The notes beneath the pieces were generated by a model that did no database searches, was not told where the DNA came from, and was given only the letters and a program-made list of their open reading frames with translations. Shown one piece after another: positions 34,656 to 43,611 of a stretch of DNA of 64,000 bases. A program made the position numbers and the translations under genes. The number at the start of each line of letters is the position of its first letter. The first letter of the stretch is position 1. This stretch comes from Streptomyces pactum (GTDB lineage: Bacteria; Actinomycetota; Actinomycetes; Streptomycetales; Streptomycetaceae). The DNA is taken from positions 1,612,001 to 1,676,000 of the forward strand of contig NZ_CP019724.1 in assembly GCF_002005225.1 (NCBI RefSeq). Reading direction: 5' to 3'.

Positions 34656-34758
34656 ACCTCGGGGCCGCACACCCCGGGGCGCACACCGCGGGCCGGCACG
34701 TGCGGTGACGCCGTAAACCCGTTAGCCCGGTGGGCACGGGCGCCCTACCCTCGACCGC

Positions 34759-35508
34759 ATGACCAGCAAGCCCCTCGTCGCCATACTCAGCGGCGCCGGT
34801 GTCTCGACCGACTCCGGCATCCCGGACTACCGCGGGCCGAACGGACTGTGGCGGCGTGATCCGGAGGCCGAGAAGCTCGTCACGTACGAGTACTACATGG
34901 GCGATCCGGACATCCGGCGGCGCTCCTGGCAGATGCGGCGCGCGAACCGGGCGCTGCACGCCGAGCCGAACGCCGCGCACCGCGCGGTGGCCGAGCTGGA
35001 GCGGTCCGGGGTGCCGGTCCGGGTCATCACGCAGAACGTCGACGGCCTGCACCAGCTCGCCGGACTCTCCGCCCGCAAGGTCCTCGAACTGCACGGCACC
35101 GCACGGAGTTACGTGTGCACCGGCTGCCACGCCCGGGGGCCGATGGAGGACGCCCTCGCCCGGGTGGAGGCGGGCGAGGACGACCCGCCGTGCCTGGCGT
35201 GCGGCGGCATCCTGAAGTCGGCGACCGTGATGTTCGGGGAGCGCCTCGACCCGGTGGTCCTCGGCGAGGCCGCCGCCATCAGCAAGGCGTGCCAGGTGTT
35301 CATCGCCGTCGGCACCAGCCTCCAGGTCCAGCCCGCCGCCGGACTCGCCGGTGTGGCCGCCGACCACGGCGCCCGCCTGGTCGTCGTCAACGCCGAGCCG
35401 ACGCCGTACGACGAGCTCGCGGACGAGGTCGTCCGGGAACCCATCGGCACCGCCCTGCCCGCGCTGCTGCGCGGGCTGGGCCCCGGCAGTGGCCGAGACG
35501 GTGGCTGA
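34759..35508 (+). CDS. Sir2 family NAD-dependent protein deacylase
   Basis: 249 residues from ATG 34759. It transfers acyl groups from protein lysine to ADP-ribose of NAD. NAD-site motifs: [16 protein letters not shown] and TQNVDGLHQ; catalytic His112 in LELHGT. Zinc Cys120, Cys123, Cys145, Cys148 (YVCTGC, PCLACGG). The region that carries Tyr/Arg in desuccinylase-type (class III) sirtuins reads differently here (RRSWQMRR), so lysine deacetylation is the safer guess. It would act on acetyl-CoA-metabolism enzymes, plausibly including neighbours, but that is not shown. Its last eight bases overlap the VOC gene. Confidence 0.93.
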   Translation: MTSKPLVAILSGAGVSTDSGIPDYRGPNGLWRRDPEAEKLVTYEYYMGDPDIRRRSWQMRRANRALHAEPNAAHRAVAELERSGVPVRVITQNVDGLHQLAGLSARKVLELHGTARSYVCTGCHARGPMEDALARVEAGEDDPPCLACGGILKSATVMFGERLDPVVLGEAAAISKACQVFIAVGTSLQVQPAAGLAGVAADHGARLVVVNAEPTPYDELADEVVREPIGTALPALLRGLGPGSGRDGG

Positions 35509-35845
35509 CCCCGTGGACGAGGAGGTCGTTCCGATCCTGCGCGTGGCCGACGCCGCGGCGGCCGTGCGCTGGTACGCGCGGCTGGGCTTCGCCGAGCAGT
35601 GGGCGCACCGTTTCGAACCGGGTCTGCCGGCCTTCGTGGAGGTGGCGCGCGGGCGGGTGCGGCTGTTCCTGTCGGAGCACACCGGGGACGCGCGGCCGGG
35701 CACCCTGGTGTATCTGCGGGTGGCGGACGTCGACGCGGTCGCCGCCGAGTTCGCGGTGCGGGTCGAGGAGGCGCCCTGGGCGCGCGAGATCGAGCTGCGG
35801 GACCCGGACGGCAACCGCCTGCGTGTCGGCACACCGATCGAGTGA
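35501..35845 (+). CDS. VOC family (bleomycin-resistance-like) protein
   Basis: 114 residues if it starts at GTG 35501, overlapping the sirtuin stop; GTG 35489 and GTG 35513 are alternatives and none has a strong ribosome site. The fold is clear: VVPILRVADAAAAVRWYARLGF, EVARGRVRLFLSEHTGD, LVYLRVADVDAVAAEF and the closing IELRDPDGNRLRVGTP. Bleomycin-resistance-type members bind drugs without chemistry, while others are dioxygenases; nothing here decides. Bases 35846-36050 after it hold no credible gene. Confidence 0.82.
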   Translation: MADPVDEEVVPILRVADAAAAVRWYARLGFAEQWAHRFEPGLPAFVEVARGRVRLFLSEHTGDARPGTLVYLRVADVDAVAAEFAVRVEEAPWAREIELRDPDGNRLRVGTPIE

Positions 35846-36050
35846 GGTGAGCGGTCCGCGCCGGGAGAGCTACCGCCGGCTCTCGCCGACACCGTGGACG
35901 CGCTGCCACTGACGTCCGGGGCGTGGGTCCTGGGGATCGGACGCGCACCGGGCGCCGCCGCGCGGGCCGTGGCGGCGCCGGGCGGCCGCCCTTTCGCCGG
36001 CGGCGGCCGGCCCCTGCGGGAGATCCGCCTCTCCGCCCGGGGGCCGGTGA

Positions 36051-36557
36051 CTAGAAGAGCGCCGACCCCCGTTCGAAGTCCAGCAGACGCTGCTTGCGCT
36101 CCAGGCCACCGCCGTAGCCGGTGAGGCCGCCGCTCGCGCCGATGACGCGGTGACAGGGAACGACGATGCCGACCGGGTTGCGGCCGTTGGCGAGGCCCAC
36201 GGCCCGGGACGCGGCCGGCTTGCCGAGGGCGGCGGCGAGTTCTCCGTACGTGCGGGTCTGGCCGTACGGGATGCGGCGGAGCTGGTCCCAGACGGTGCGC
36301 TGGAACGGAGTGCCGTTCAGACGCAGGTCGAGGGTGAAGTCCTTCAGCTCGCCGGCGAAGTACGCGGCCAGTTGCTCCTCCACCTGTGCGAACGGCCCGT
36401 CGTCGGCCGTGCCGAAGCTCTCTTCCGGCGGGCGGTGGCGCTGGTCGGTCATGTAGAGGCCGCACAGGACGCCGTCCTCGGCGACGAGGGTGAGCGCGCC
36501 GTACGGGCTGTCGGTCACGGTGTGCTGTTTGCGGGGTGGCACGGAGTACGTCCTCAC
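36051..36557 (-). CDS. ogt: Methylated-DNA--protein-cysteine S-methyltransferase
   Basis: 168 residues from GTG 36557, which overlaps the stop of the upstream Ada-AlkA gene by four bases (GTGA). It removes O6-methyl from guanine in a single suicidal transfer. The active site IVVPCHRVIG has acceptor Cys135; the DNA-binding helix is FQRTVWDQLRRIPYGQTRTYGELAAALGKPAASRAVG, and NGRNP carries the Asn hinge. The pairing with Ada-AlkA forms an alkylation-repair operon, which the upstream protein may itself control. Confidence 0.95.
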   Translation of the reverse strand: MRTYSVPPRKQHTVTDSPYGALTLVAEDGVLCGLYMTDQRHRPPEESFGTADDGPFAQVEEQLAAYFAGELKDFTLDLRLNGTPFQRTVWDQLRRIPYGQTRTYGELAAALGKPAASRAVGLANGRNPVGIVVPCHRVIGASGGLTGYGGGLERKQRLLDFERGSALF

Positions 36558-38062
36558 ACGGGCAGGAAGTTGATCGGGTGGCTGTCGGTCGCCCACAGGT
36601 ACTGGACGGCGTACGCCCGCCAGGGCCGCCAGGCCGCCGCCCGGGCGGTGAGCGCCGCCGGTGTCGAGGGCAGGCCCAGTTCTCCGGCGGCGCGGCGGAT
36701 GCCGAGGTCGGTGGGGAGGAAGGCGTCGGGGTCGCCGAGGGCGCGCATGGCGATGACGTCGGCGGTCCAGGGGCCGAACCCGGGGAGGGCGAGGAGCCGG
36801 GCGCGGGTCTCGGCCCAGTCGGACTCGACGCCCAGGTTGAGCGAGCCGTCGGCCAGGTGGGAGACGAGGGTGGTGAAGGTCGTGCGGCGAGTGCGGGGCA
36901 TCGCCAGGGTCTCCGGGTCCACCGCGGCCAGCGCCACCGCCGACGGGAAGAGGTGGGTCAGGCCGCCCTCCGGGTCGTCCACCGGGTCGCCGTGTGCGGT
37001 GACCAGACGGGCGGCGTGGGTGCGGGCGGCGGCGGTGGAGACCTGCTGGCCGAGTACGGCCCGTACGGCGAACTCCGCCTCGTCCACCGTGCGCGGCACC
37101 CGACGCCCGGGTGCCTTGTCGACCAGCGGCGCCAGCAGCGGGTCGGCGCGCAGTTGGTCGTCGACGGCCGCCGGGTCGGCGTCCAGGTCGAGCAGGCGCC
37201 GGCAGCGGCTGATGGCGACGGTCAGGTCACGCGGGTCGCTGAGGGTGAGGCGGCAGGCGATGTGGTCGGGGCCGGGGGCGAGGGCCACGATGCCGTGACC
37301 GTACGGGAGGCGCAGGGTGCGGCGGTACGCGCCCTGCCGCCACTCCTCCACGCCGGGTACGGCGGTGGCGGCGAGGTGGCCGAAGAGGTTGTCGGGGTTG
37401 AGCGGGGTACGGAACGGGAGGCGCAGGGTCAGGGCGCCCGGGGTGGAGCCGGGGGCGGCGCCCGGCATGGAGCCGGCGGCACGGTTCTTCGGGACGCGGG
37501 CGCGCAACTCGCTCGGGGAGAGTGCGAAGACCTCGCGGACCGTGTCGTTGAAGGTGCGGACGGAGGAGAAACCGGCGGCGAAGGCGACGTCCGCCATCGG
37601 CAGCGGGGTCGTCTCGATGAGCAGGCGGGCGGTCTGGGCGCGCTGCGCGCGGGCGAGCGCCAGGGGGCCCGCCCCCAGCTCGGCGAGGAGCTGGCGTTCG
37701 ACCTGCCGGGTGCTGTAGCCGAGCCGGGCGGCGAGGCCTGGCACGCCCTCGCGGTCCACGACGCCGTCGGCGATCAGCCGCATGGCGCGGGCCGTGAGGT
37801 CGGCGCGCTGGTTCCACTGCGGGGAGCCGGGGCTGGTGTCCGGGCGGCAGCGTTTGCACGCCCGGAACCCGGCCTGCTGGCAGGCCGCCGCGCTCGGGTA
37901 GAAGGTCATGTTCGCGGGCTTGGGCGGCACCACCGGGCAGCTCGGCCGACAGTAGATGCGGGTGGTCAGGACGGCCGTGAAGAACCAGCCGTCGAACCGC
38001 GCGCCCTTGGACCGGACGGCGCGCACGCAGCGCTCGGTGTCGGTGTGCATTCCCGTCTGCAT
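36554..38062 (-). CDS. Ada-AlkA fusion: methyl-phosphotriester sensor/regulator plus 3-methyladenine DNA glycosylase
   Basis: 502 residues from ATG 38062 (ATG 38050 also possible). Residues 1-80 are the Ada zinc domain with Cys38, Cys42, Cys69 and Cys72, the same numbers as E. coli Ada; Cys38 would accept a methyl from DNA phosphotriesters. Residues about 85-195 are an AraC-type pair of helix-turn-helices (GLAARLGYSTRQVERQL; MADVAFAAGFSSVRTFNDTVREVF). Residues about 210-502 are AlkA: an N-terminal domain, VRAVLGQQVSTAAAR, the hairpin LPGFGPWTADVIAMRALG and the catalytic Asp in FLPTDLGI. It senses alkylation, activates repair genes and excises alkylated bases. ogt follows in the same operon. 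Confidence 0.95.
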   Translation of the reverse strand: MQTGMHTDTERCVRAVRSKGARFDGWFFTAVLTTRIYCRPSCPVVPPKPANMTFYPSAAACQQAGFRACKRCRPDTSPGSPQWNQRADLTARAMRLIADGVVDREGVPGLAARLGYSTRQVERQLLAELGAGPLALARAQRAQTARLLIETTPLPMADVAFAAGFSSVRTFNDTVREVFALSPSELRARVPKNRAAGSMPGAAPGSTPGALTLRLPFRTPLNPDNLFGHLAATAVPGVEEWRQGAYRRTLRLPYGHGIVALAPGPDHIACRLTLSDPRDLTVAISRCRRLLDLDADPAAVDDQLRADPLLAPLVDKAPGRRVPRTVDEAEFAVRAVLGQQVSTAAARTHAARLVTAHGDPVDDPEGGLTHLFPSAVALAAVDPETLAMPRTRRTTFTTLVSHLADGSLNLGVESDWAETRARLLALPGFGPWTADVIAMRALGDPDAFLPTDLGIRRAAGELGLPSTPAALTARAAAWRPWRAYAVQYLWATDSHPINFLPV

Positions 38063-38188
38063 GCGTCCAGGATGGCCCGTCTGCCGGGACGGGGCTGGCG
38101 GGAATCCGACATGGACGTCACACGTCACGACGTCAGGACGGATCGCAGGCGACTCGGCCCGGCCCCGCCGGACACGGCGCAGACACAC

Positions 38189-38204
38189 ATGAAGCACCGT
38201 TCAT
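38189..38204. promoter_or_regulatory. Candidate operator for the NmtR-like regulator
   Basis: ATGAA (38189-38193) and TTCAT (38200-38204) form an inverted repeat with a six-base centre, 44 bases before the regulator's ATG. SmtB/ArsR sensors, including NmtR, bind AT-rich sites built on TGAA...TTCA halves. The surrounding bases (CATTCATCTCATTCG) are unusually AT-rich for this genome. It lies in the interval between the divergent Ada-AlkA and regulator genes, so either could be affected. Confidence 0.55.
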
Positions 38205-38247
38205 TCATCTCATTCGTTCGCGTGGGCGCCGTGCGTAGGATGACCGT

Positions 38248-38610
38248 ATGGGTCACGGAGCCGCCACCACCGCGCAGGACGCCGCCGCACGCGTGCGCCT
38301 GGACGTGGACAACGTCGCGAAGGTCGCCACCACGCTCCAGGCCCTGTCCACCCCGTCCCGGCTGCTGATCCTCGCGCGGCTGCGCGAAGGGCCGCTGCCC
38401 GCCACCGAGTTGGCGGCGGCGGTCGGCATGGAGCAGTCGGCCTGCTCCCATCAGCTCCGGCTGCTGCGCAACCTGGGCCTGGTGGTGGGTGAGCGCCGCG
38501 GCCGGTCGGTGGTGTACGCGCTGCACGACCACCATGTCGCCGAGCTGCTCGACCAGGCCGTGTACCACGTGGAGCACCTGCGGCTGGGGATCAGCGACAC
38601 GGCCGGGTGA
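38248..38610 (+). CDS. nmtR: ArsR/SmtB family nickel/cobalt sensor, NmtR-like
   Basis: 120 residues from ATG 38248. It resembles Mycobacterium tuberculosis NmtR closely: the N-terminus MGHG supplies the amino group and His3 used by NmtR for nickel, and helix 5 carries Asp94, His96, His107 and His110 (DHHVAELLDQAVYHVEH), the D-x-H-x10-H-x2-H pattern. The winged helix spans TLQALSTPSRLLILARL to NLGLVVGERRGRSVVYAL. Apo-protein represses; Ni or Co releases it. No P-type ATPase or CDF efflux gene is within the window, so its target is unclear; a nickel-uptake-type operon lies 7 kb away. Its 3' end overlaps the convergent DUF72 gene by 20 bases. Confidence 0.9.
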   Translation: MGHGAATTAQDAAARVRLDVDNVAKVATTLQALSTPSRLLILARLREGPLPATELAAAVGMEQSACSHQLRLLRNLGLVVGERRGRSVVYALHDHHVAELLDQAVYHVEHLRLGISDTAG

Positions 38611-39469
38611 GCAGCCCCCGCATGGTCTCGGCGGCGCGTACGGCGGCGTCCCCGCAGCAGTTGTTGAACAGCACGTGCAGCTCTTCGCTCTGCCGGGCCG
38701 CGCGCCGCAGCCGGGGCACCCGGGCGGCGAGTTCGGCCACGTCGTAGTCGTGGCGGAAGCGGTCCTCCTTGCCGCCCCTCCCCCAGGCCGTGCTGCGGCC
38801 GTGGAACCGTACGACGGCGAGGGCGGGCCGGGTCACCGGAGCGATGGCGGGCAGGGACGCGGGCAGGTGCTGGGCCATGTCCGTACCGACGGCCGACGCG
38901 CCCAGGGCGGACAGCAACGCGTGGGTGGCCTCCGCCCGTTCCGGCTCCCACCACCCCGGATGCCGGAACTCCACGGCGAGCGGCCAGCCCTCCGTGCGCC
39001 GGGCGCAGGTCTCGAGCGCCGCCTCGGCGACGGGACCGGGTGCGAACCACGGCGGGAACTGGAACAGCACGGTGCCGAGGCGCCCGGCCTTGCGCAGCGG
39101 CCCGACCGCCTCGGCGAAGCGCCCCCACACCTCGTCGAGCAGTCCCGCACTCGCCCGCCCGCGCCTGAGCGGGCCGGGGTCGGCCGTGCGCAGGTCGGCG
39201 GGCAGTGCCTCCGGGCGTGTGGGGTGGCCGGTCAGCAGCGAGAACGCCTTGACGTCGAAGCGGAACCCGTCCGGCGTGCGCTCCACCCACAGCTCACTGT
39301 TGCGCCGGCTCGGCAACGCGTAGTACCCGGAGTCCACTTCGACGACCGGCAGCCGAGCGGCGTAGTGCCGCAGCCGCCCCTCGGCGTCCCGCCGTCCGCG
39401 CGGATACCAGCCGCTCGCGACCAGTTGCCGGTCCGTCCAGGAACACGCTCCCACCAGTACGTCACCCAT
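38591..39469 (-). CDS. DUF72 domain protein
   Basis: 292 residues from ATG 39469. DUF72 (YecE-like) proteins have a TIM-barrel-like fold with no settled function. Visible hallmarks are VLVGACSWTDRQLVASGWYP at the start, VVEVDSGYYALPSRRNSELW, GFRFDVKAFSLLTGH, GRLGTVLFQFPPWF, WPLAVEFRHPGWW and VVRFHGRSTAW. It overlaps the NmtR-like gene tail to tail by 20 bases. Confidence 0.9.
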   Translation of the reverse strand: MGDVLVGACSWTDRQLVASGWYPRGRRDAEGRLRHYAARLPVVEVDSGYYALPSRRNSELWVERTPDGFRFDVKAFSLLTGHPTRPEALPADLRTADPGPLRRGRASAGLLDEVWGRFAEAVGPLRKAGRLGTVLFQFPPWFAPGPVAEAALETCARRTEGWPLAVEFRHPGWWEPERAEATHALLSALGASAVGTDMAQHLPASLPAIAPVTRPALAVVRFHGRSTAWGRGGKEDRFRHDYDVAELAARVPRLRRAARQSEELHVLFNNCCGDAAVRAAETMRGLLTRPCR

Positions 39470-39515
39470 GGGAGCCCGGTTACCCGGGCTCCCGGGTCCT
39501 CACGTCGGCCGGCCT

Positions 39516-42500
39516 CTATTCGGTCGCCGTGGGCCGCCGCGAGGCCGCCATCGCGTCCCGCACGTCCGCCAACGGGCGCAGCCGGTAGGTGTAGGAGTAG
39601 TCCCGGTCGGCGAAGAGCTTGAACTCGTCGTGGGTGTGCGCGCCCCAACTGTTGTCGCCGCCGACGCCCATCTGGCGGTGGTTCAGGCGCAGGACGACCT
39701 CGTCCCTGGGCGTGAGCTGGTAGTCGTGGCGTACGCCGGCCGACAGGTCCTCCGGCGTGAAGAAGGAGGCGTTCGCTTCCAGCAGGGGTTCGCCGGAGGC
39801 GAGCAGGCCCACGCCGTGCCGGTCGGTGAGGGCGATCCAGCGGACGTCGGTCTTGTTGCCGTTCTCCTGCGGGCGGATGTACGGGGTCCACTGCTCGGCG
39901 ACGGTCCCGGAGTACAGGCCGACGTCGGTGCCGGTGTTGCGGTCCCAGTGGTTCTCCTCGGGGCCCCGGCCGTAGTAGTGCAGGCGGTCCAGGCGGCGCG
40001 GCAGGAAGAGCAGGGTGCCGACCTCGGGGATGTAGGGCAGGTTCGCGGCGCCCGGATGCAGGGTGTTGTCGACCTTGATCTCACCGTTGCCGAACACCGT
40101 GTACGTGGTGGTGTACGTGGACTCCACCGTGGTGGGCAGCGTGCCGGCGACGCTGATCTCGACGGCCTTCTCGCCCAGGGCCCGCACCGTGACGTCCGTG
40201 ACCTTCCGCCGGGCGCCGGCGTCGCGCCAGGTCTGGTTGCGGGTGTGCTGGCCGTTGCCCTTGTCGTTGTCGGTGGGCGCCCGCCAGAAGTTGGGCGCGG
40301 GCCCGGAGGTGAGCAGCCGGTTGCCCCTCGCCTCGTAGGAGGAGATGGTGCCGGTGCGCTTGTCGACGGTGACGGAGAAGCCCCTGCCGCTGATCCTGAC
40401 GTCCTCGTCGCGGTCGTCGTGGCGCAGGGCCGGGACGCTCTCCAGGCGTACGGGGGTCACGTCGGGGCCGTCGGCCTCGACCGGGAGCTGCTGCCGGGCC
40501 ACCTCGAAGCCGGCCTCGGCCCACGGCGTGGACTCCTTGGTGGTGAAGGAGAGTTCCAGGAAGTACTCCGTGCCGGGGCCGGCGTCGCCCGGCAGTCGGA
40601 CGGGGACGGTGATGTCCTTGCTGGACCGCGGCGCCACGTCGAGCTGGCCGCGGGTCAGCTTTCCGCGCCGTACGACCTTGCCGTCGGCGACGAGTGACCA
40701 GCGGCCGTCGAACTCGCGCAGGCCGGTGAACAGGTACTCGTTGGTGAGGGTGACGGCGCCGGGGCCGCCGCCGGGGGTGCGGGCGGCGTTGACGGCCTGG
40801 TAGACGCGCTTGACCTCGGTGGCCTTACCGGTGTGCCCGCGGTCGGCGGTGACGATGCCGTCCGCGACGAAGGCGCCGTCGTTGGGATTGTCGCCCCAGT
40901 CGCCGCCGTACGCGAGGAACCGCTTGTCCTTCGGCCGCTTCTCGCCGGCCTTGACGGTCGCGGCGTCGAACCAGAACCGTACGCCGTCGTCCCCGGGGCC
41001 GCGGCCGTCGGAGGCCAGTTCGGTGGCGCCGAGCGCGCGGGCGTAGACGCGGGCGCGGCGGATCGTGCCGCTGAACTCCCGGGTCTGGGTGTCGGCGTCG
41101 GTGGCGAGCGCGAGGGGTGCGGTGTTGCGGCTGGGCCGCCGGTCGGTGGTGCGGGTGGCCCGTACGGTGCCGTCGACGTACAGGGTCAGGGCCTGGGCGT
41201 CGGCGTCGAAGACGCCCGCGATGTGGTGCTCCCGGCCGGTCCAGTCGTCCGGCACGGTCCAGCTCGCGGTGATCCACTGGCCGCCGGAGTGGATGAAGAA
41301 CTCCAGTCGCCGGTCGGTCTGCTTCAGCGCGTACTGGGTGTCGCCCTTGGCGAGGATGGGTTGGTGGTGTCCCGTGTAGTGCGGGGTGACCCAGGCCTCC
41401 AGGGTCAGGGAGTCGGTGAGGTCGAGGCTGTCGTCGCGCTCGAAGACCGTGCCGCCGGACAGGCCCTTGTCACGGTCGAGGCCGCCGCGGGTGGCGAGGA
41501 TCTCCCCGCGCAGCGCGGCCGGTCCGGTCTCGGTCAGCAGGGTGCGCACCGGCACGGGCGTGTACAGGGACTGGTCGGCGAAGTCCCAGATCCAGCCGCC
41601 CTGGAGCACGTCGTACCGGCGGACGATGTCCCAGTACTTCTTGAAGTTGCCGTTGGAGTTCCCCATCGCGTGGGAGTACTCGATCATGACGTAGGGCCGG
41701 GTGTCGGAGGTGTCCTTCGCCCGCTGCTCGACGCGCTGCGGGGAGTCGTACATCTCGGAGCGGATGTCGCTGATCCCGGGGCGGTCGTCGCCCTCGTACT
41801 GGATGACGCGGGTGGGGTCGTAGGAGCGGATCCAGTCGTGCATGGCGGTGAAGGTGCTGCCCCCGCCGGCCTCGTTGCCCAGCGACCAGATGACGACCGA
41901 GGCGTGGTTCTTGTCGCGGTGGACCATGTTCTGGGCGCGGGCCACGCAGGCCTCGGTCCAGTCCGGGTGGTCGCCGGGGTACTCGTCGCGGATGCCGTGC
42001 GTCTCCAGGTTGGTCTCGTCGACGAGGTAGAGGCCGTACTCGTCGGCGAGTTCGTACCAGAGGGGATTGTTCGGGTAGTGCGAGGTGCGGACGCTGTTCA
42101 TGTTCATCCGCTTGATGATCTTGATGTCCTCGACCAGGTCCTCGCGGCTGAGGGCCGTGCCGCGGGCGGGATGCATCTCGTGGCGGTTGGTGCCGCGGAA
42201 GGAGACGGGCTCGCCGTTGATCCGCATCAGCCCGTCCTTGAGCGCGAACTCGCGGAAACCCACGCGGTGCGACAGGGTCTCGGCCACCTTGCCCGCCGGA
42301 TCCCGCAGGCGCAGTACGGCCGTGTAGAGGTGGGGGTGCTCGGCCGACCACAGCCTGGGCTTCGGTACGGCCTTCGCCGCCCGTACGGTGACGTCCTGGC
42401 CGGCGCCGGCCGTGCCGAGGTCGGCGGACTGCTCCAGCGGCCGGGACCAGACGGCGTGGCCGCGCGCGTCGTAGAGCTGGGTCTCGACGGTGTACCGGCC

Positions 42501-43433
42501 GGCGTGGCCGTCGCCGTACGCCCGCACGCTCGCGGTGACCGCCAGCTCGGCGTCCGTGTACGTGCCGTTCAGCGGGGTGTCCAGCTTGAAGTCGCGCAGG
42601 TGGACGGCCGGCGTGGAGTACAGGTAGACGGAGCGGAAGATGCCGCTCAGCCGGATCATGTCCTGGTCCTCGAGCCAGTCGCCGTCGGCGTAGCGGTACA
42701 CCTCCACGGCGATCTGGTTGGTGCCGCGCTTGAGGTGGTCGGTGATGTCGTACTCGGAGGGTGTGTAGGAGTCCTCGTCGTAGCCGACCAGTTCGCCGTT
42801 GATCCAGACGTAGTGGGCGGACTTGACGCCCTCGAAGTGGAGGAAGGTGCGGCGGCCGTCCCAGTCGCGCGGGACGGTGAAGGTGCGCCGGTACTGGCCG
42901 ACCGGGTTGTAGCGGGTCGGCGCGGCGGGCGGCCGCGGGTCCTCGCCGAGGCCGTTGGGGCCCGAGTACGGGTAGGTGATGTTGAGGTAGATCGGGAAGT
43001 CGTGGCCGTGCAGTTGCCACACGGACGGGACCGGGATGGTCTCCCAGTCGCCGTCGTCGGTGTCGGTGCGGTGGAAGTCGGCGTCCCGGTCCTCTGGGCG
43101 GTCGGCGCAGGCGAACTTCCAGGTGCCGTCGAGGCTGAGCCGGTACGGCGAGCGGGTGCGGTCGCCGGCGAGGGCCGCTCTCACGTCCGCGTACGGCATG
43201 AGCGTGGTGTGCGGCGGCTCGGTGCCGAGGCGGAAGACTCCGAAGTCGTTCCACTCCGGGGCCTCACCGGCCGCCGCCCGCCGGCCGGCCGCGTGCGCCG
43301 AGAGGGGCGACGCGGACGACAGGGCGAGGGCGCCGAGGACTGCGGCACCGCCCTCCAGAAGGCGGCGGCGGCTGACGAGCGGCCGGGGGCGGGGGGCCGG
43401 GGATCCGGCGGGTGACACGGGCGAGTGCGGCAT
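39516..43433 (-). CDS. Tat-exported GH2 beta-galactosidase with LamG-like insertion
   Basis: 1305 residues from ATG 43433 (a frame extends to 43469). The N-terminus has a twin-arginine signal, SRRRLLEGGAAVLGALALSS, so the enzyme is secreted folded. The LacZ layout follows: sugar-binding domain about 60-270, immunoglobulin-like about 280-400, TIM barrel from about 400. Acid/base Glu521 is in WSLGNEAGGG and nucleophile Glu585 in VMIEYSHAMGNS. Within the barrel, between WIWDFADQSLYTP (about 620) and YGGDWGDNPNDGAF (about 842), some 200 residues with a LamG/concanavalin-like pattern (LTLEAWVTPHYTG, HIAGVFDADAQALTLYVDG) are inserted. LacZ domains 4 and 5 follow to the end. It has its own promoter upstream. 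Confidence 0.95.
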   Translation of the reverse strand: MPHSPVSPAGSPAPRPRPLVSRRRLLEGGAAVLGALALSSASPLSAHAAGRRAAAGEAPEWNDFGVFRLGTEPPHTTLMPYADVRAALAGDRTRSPYRLSLDGTWKFACADRPEDRDADFHRTDTDDGDWETIPVPSVWQLHGHDFPIYLNITYPYSGPNGLGEDPRPPAAPTRYNPVGQYRRTFTVPRDWDGRRTFLHFEGVKSAHYVWINGELVGYDEDSYTPSEYDITDHLKRGTNQIAVEVYRYADGDWLEDQDMIRLSGIFRSVYLYSTPAVHLRDFKLDTPLNGTYTDAELAVTASVRAYGDGHAGRYTVETQLYDARGHAVWSRPLEQSADLGTAGAGQDVTVRAAKAVPKPRLWSAEHPHLYTAVLRLRDPAGKVAETLSHRVGFREFALKDGLMRINGEPVSFRGTNRHEMHPARGTALSREDLVEDIKIIKRMNMNSVRTSHYPNNPLWYELADEYGLYLVDETNLETHGIRDEYPGDHPDWTEACVARAQNMVHRDKNHASVVIWSLGNEAGGGSTFTAMHDWIRSYDPTRVIQYEGDDRPGISDIRSEMYDSPQRVEQRAKDTSDTRPYVMIEYSHAMGNSNGNFKKYWDIVRRYDVLQGGWIWDFADQSLYTPVPVRTLLTETGPAALRGEILATRGGLDRDKGLSGGTVFERDDSLDLTDSLTLEAWVTPHYTGHHQPILAKGDTQYALKQTDRRLEFFIHSGGQWITASWTVPDDWTGREHHIAGVFDADAQALTLYVDGTVRATRTTDRRPSRNTAPLALATDADTQTREFSGTIRRARVYARALGATELASDGRGPGDDGVRFWFDAATVKAGEKRPKDKRFLAYGGDWGDNPNDGAFVADGIVTADRGHTGKATEVKRVYQAVNAARTPGGGPGAVTLTNEYLFTGLREFDGRWSLVADGKVVRRGKLTRGQLDVAPRSSKDITVPVRLPGDAGPGTEYFLELSFTTKESTPWAEAGFEVARQQLPVEADGPDVTPVRLESVPALRHDDRDEDVRISGRGFSVTVDKRTGTISSYEARGNRLLTSGPAPNFWRAPTDNDKGNGQHTRNQTWRDAGARRKVTDVTVRALGEKAVEISVAGTLPTTVESTYTTTYTVFGNGEIKVDNTLHPGAANLPYIPEVGTLLFLPRRLDRLHYYGRGPEENHWDRNTGTDVGLYSGTVAEQWTPYIRPQENGNKTDVRWIALTDRHGVGLLASGEPLLEANASFFTPEDLSAGVRHDYQLTPRDEVVLRLNHRQMGVGGDNSWGAHTHDEFKLFADRDYSYTYRLRPLADVRDAMAASRRPTATE

Positions 43434-43486
43434 GACCGTGGCCTTCCGTGGGCTTCGGGGGCGGCTCAACGCACGGTGCTGTGAGA

Positions 43487-43575
43487 GCAGTTGAGGTGGA
43501 GGAGGATTACAACTGCCGGTGACGCAGCGGCTACTGAGTCAGGCACACCCTAGAACCCGAACACAACCGAATCAA
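43487..43575 (-). promoter_or_regulatory. Promoter of the beta-galactosidase gene with downstream inverted repeat
   Basis: On the minus strand, TTGATT (43575-43570) and TAGGGT (43552-43547) are a -35/-10 pair with a 17-base spacer. Between the -10 and the gene, GCAGTTG (43487-43493) and CAACTGC (43510-43516) form a seven-base inverted repeat, as expected for a LacI- or ROK-type repressor site. No such regulator is adjacent. The start codon is 114 bases from the -10. Confidence 0.6.
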
Positions 43576-43611
43576 TTACCCCGTCGGACTTTGTTGGTTC
43601 CTGATGGAGGC

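Noticed and set aside
35846..36050. Short frames between the VOC gene and ogt.
   Set aside because: Arg/Ala/Pro-rich translations with no ribosome site on either strand; regarded as non-coding.
40833..43415. An 860-codon plus-strand frame opposite beta-galactosidase.
   Set aside because: Same shadow effect; the minus-strand frame has a signal peptide, all catalytic motifs, a ribosome site and a promoter.
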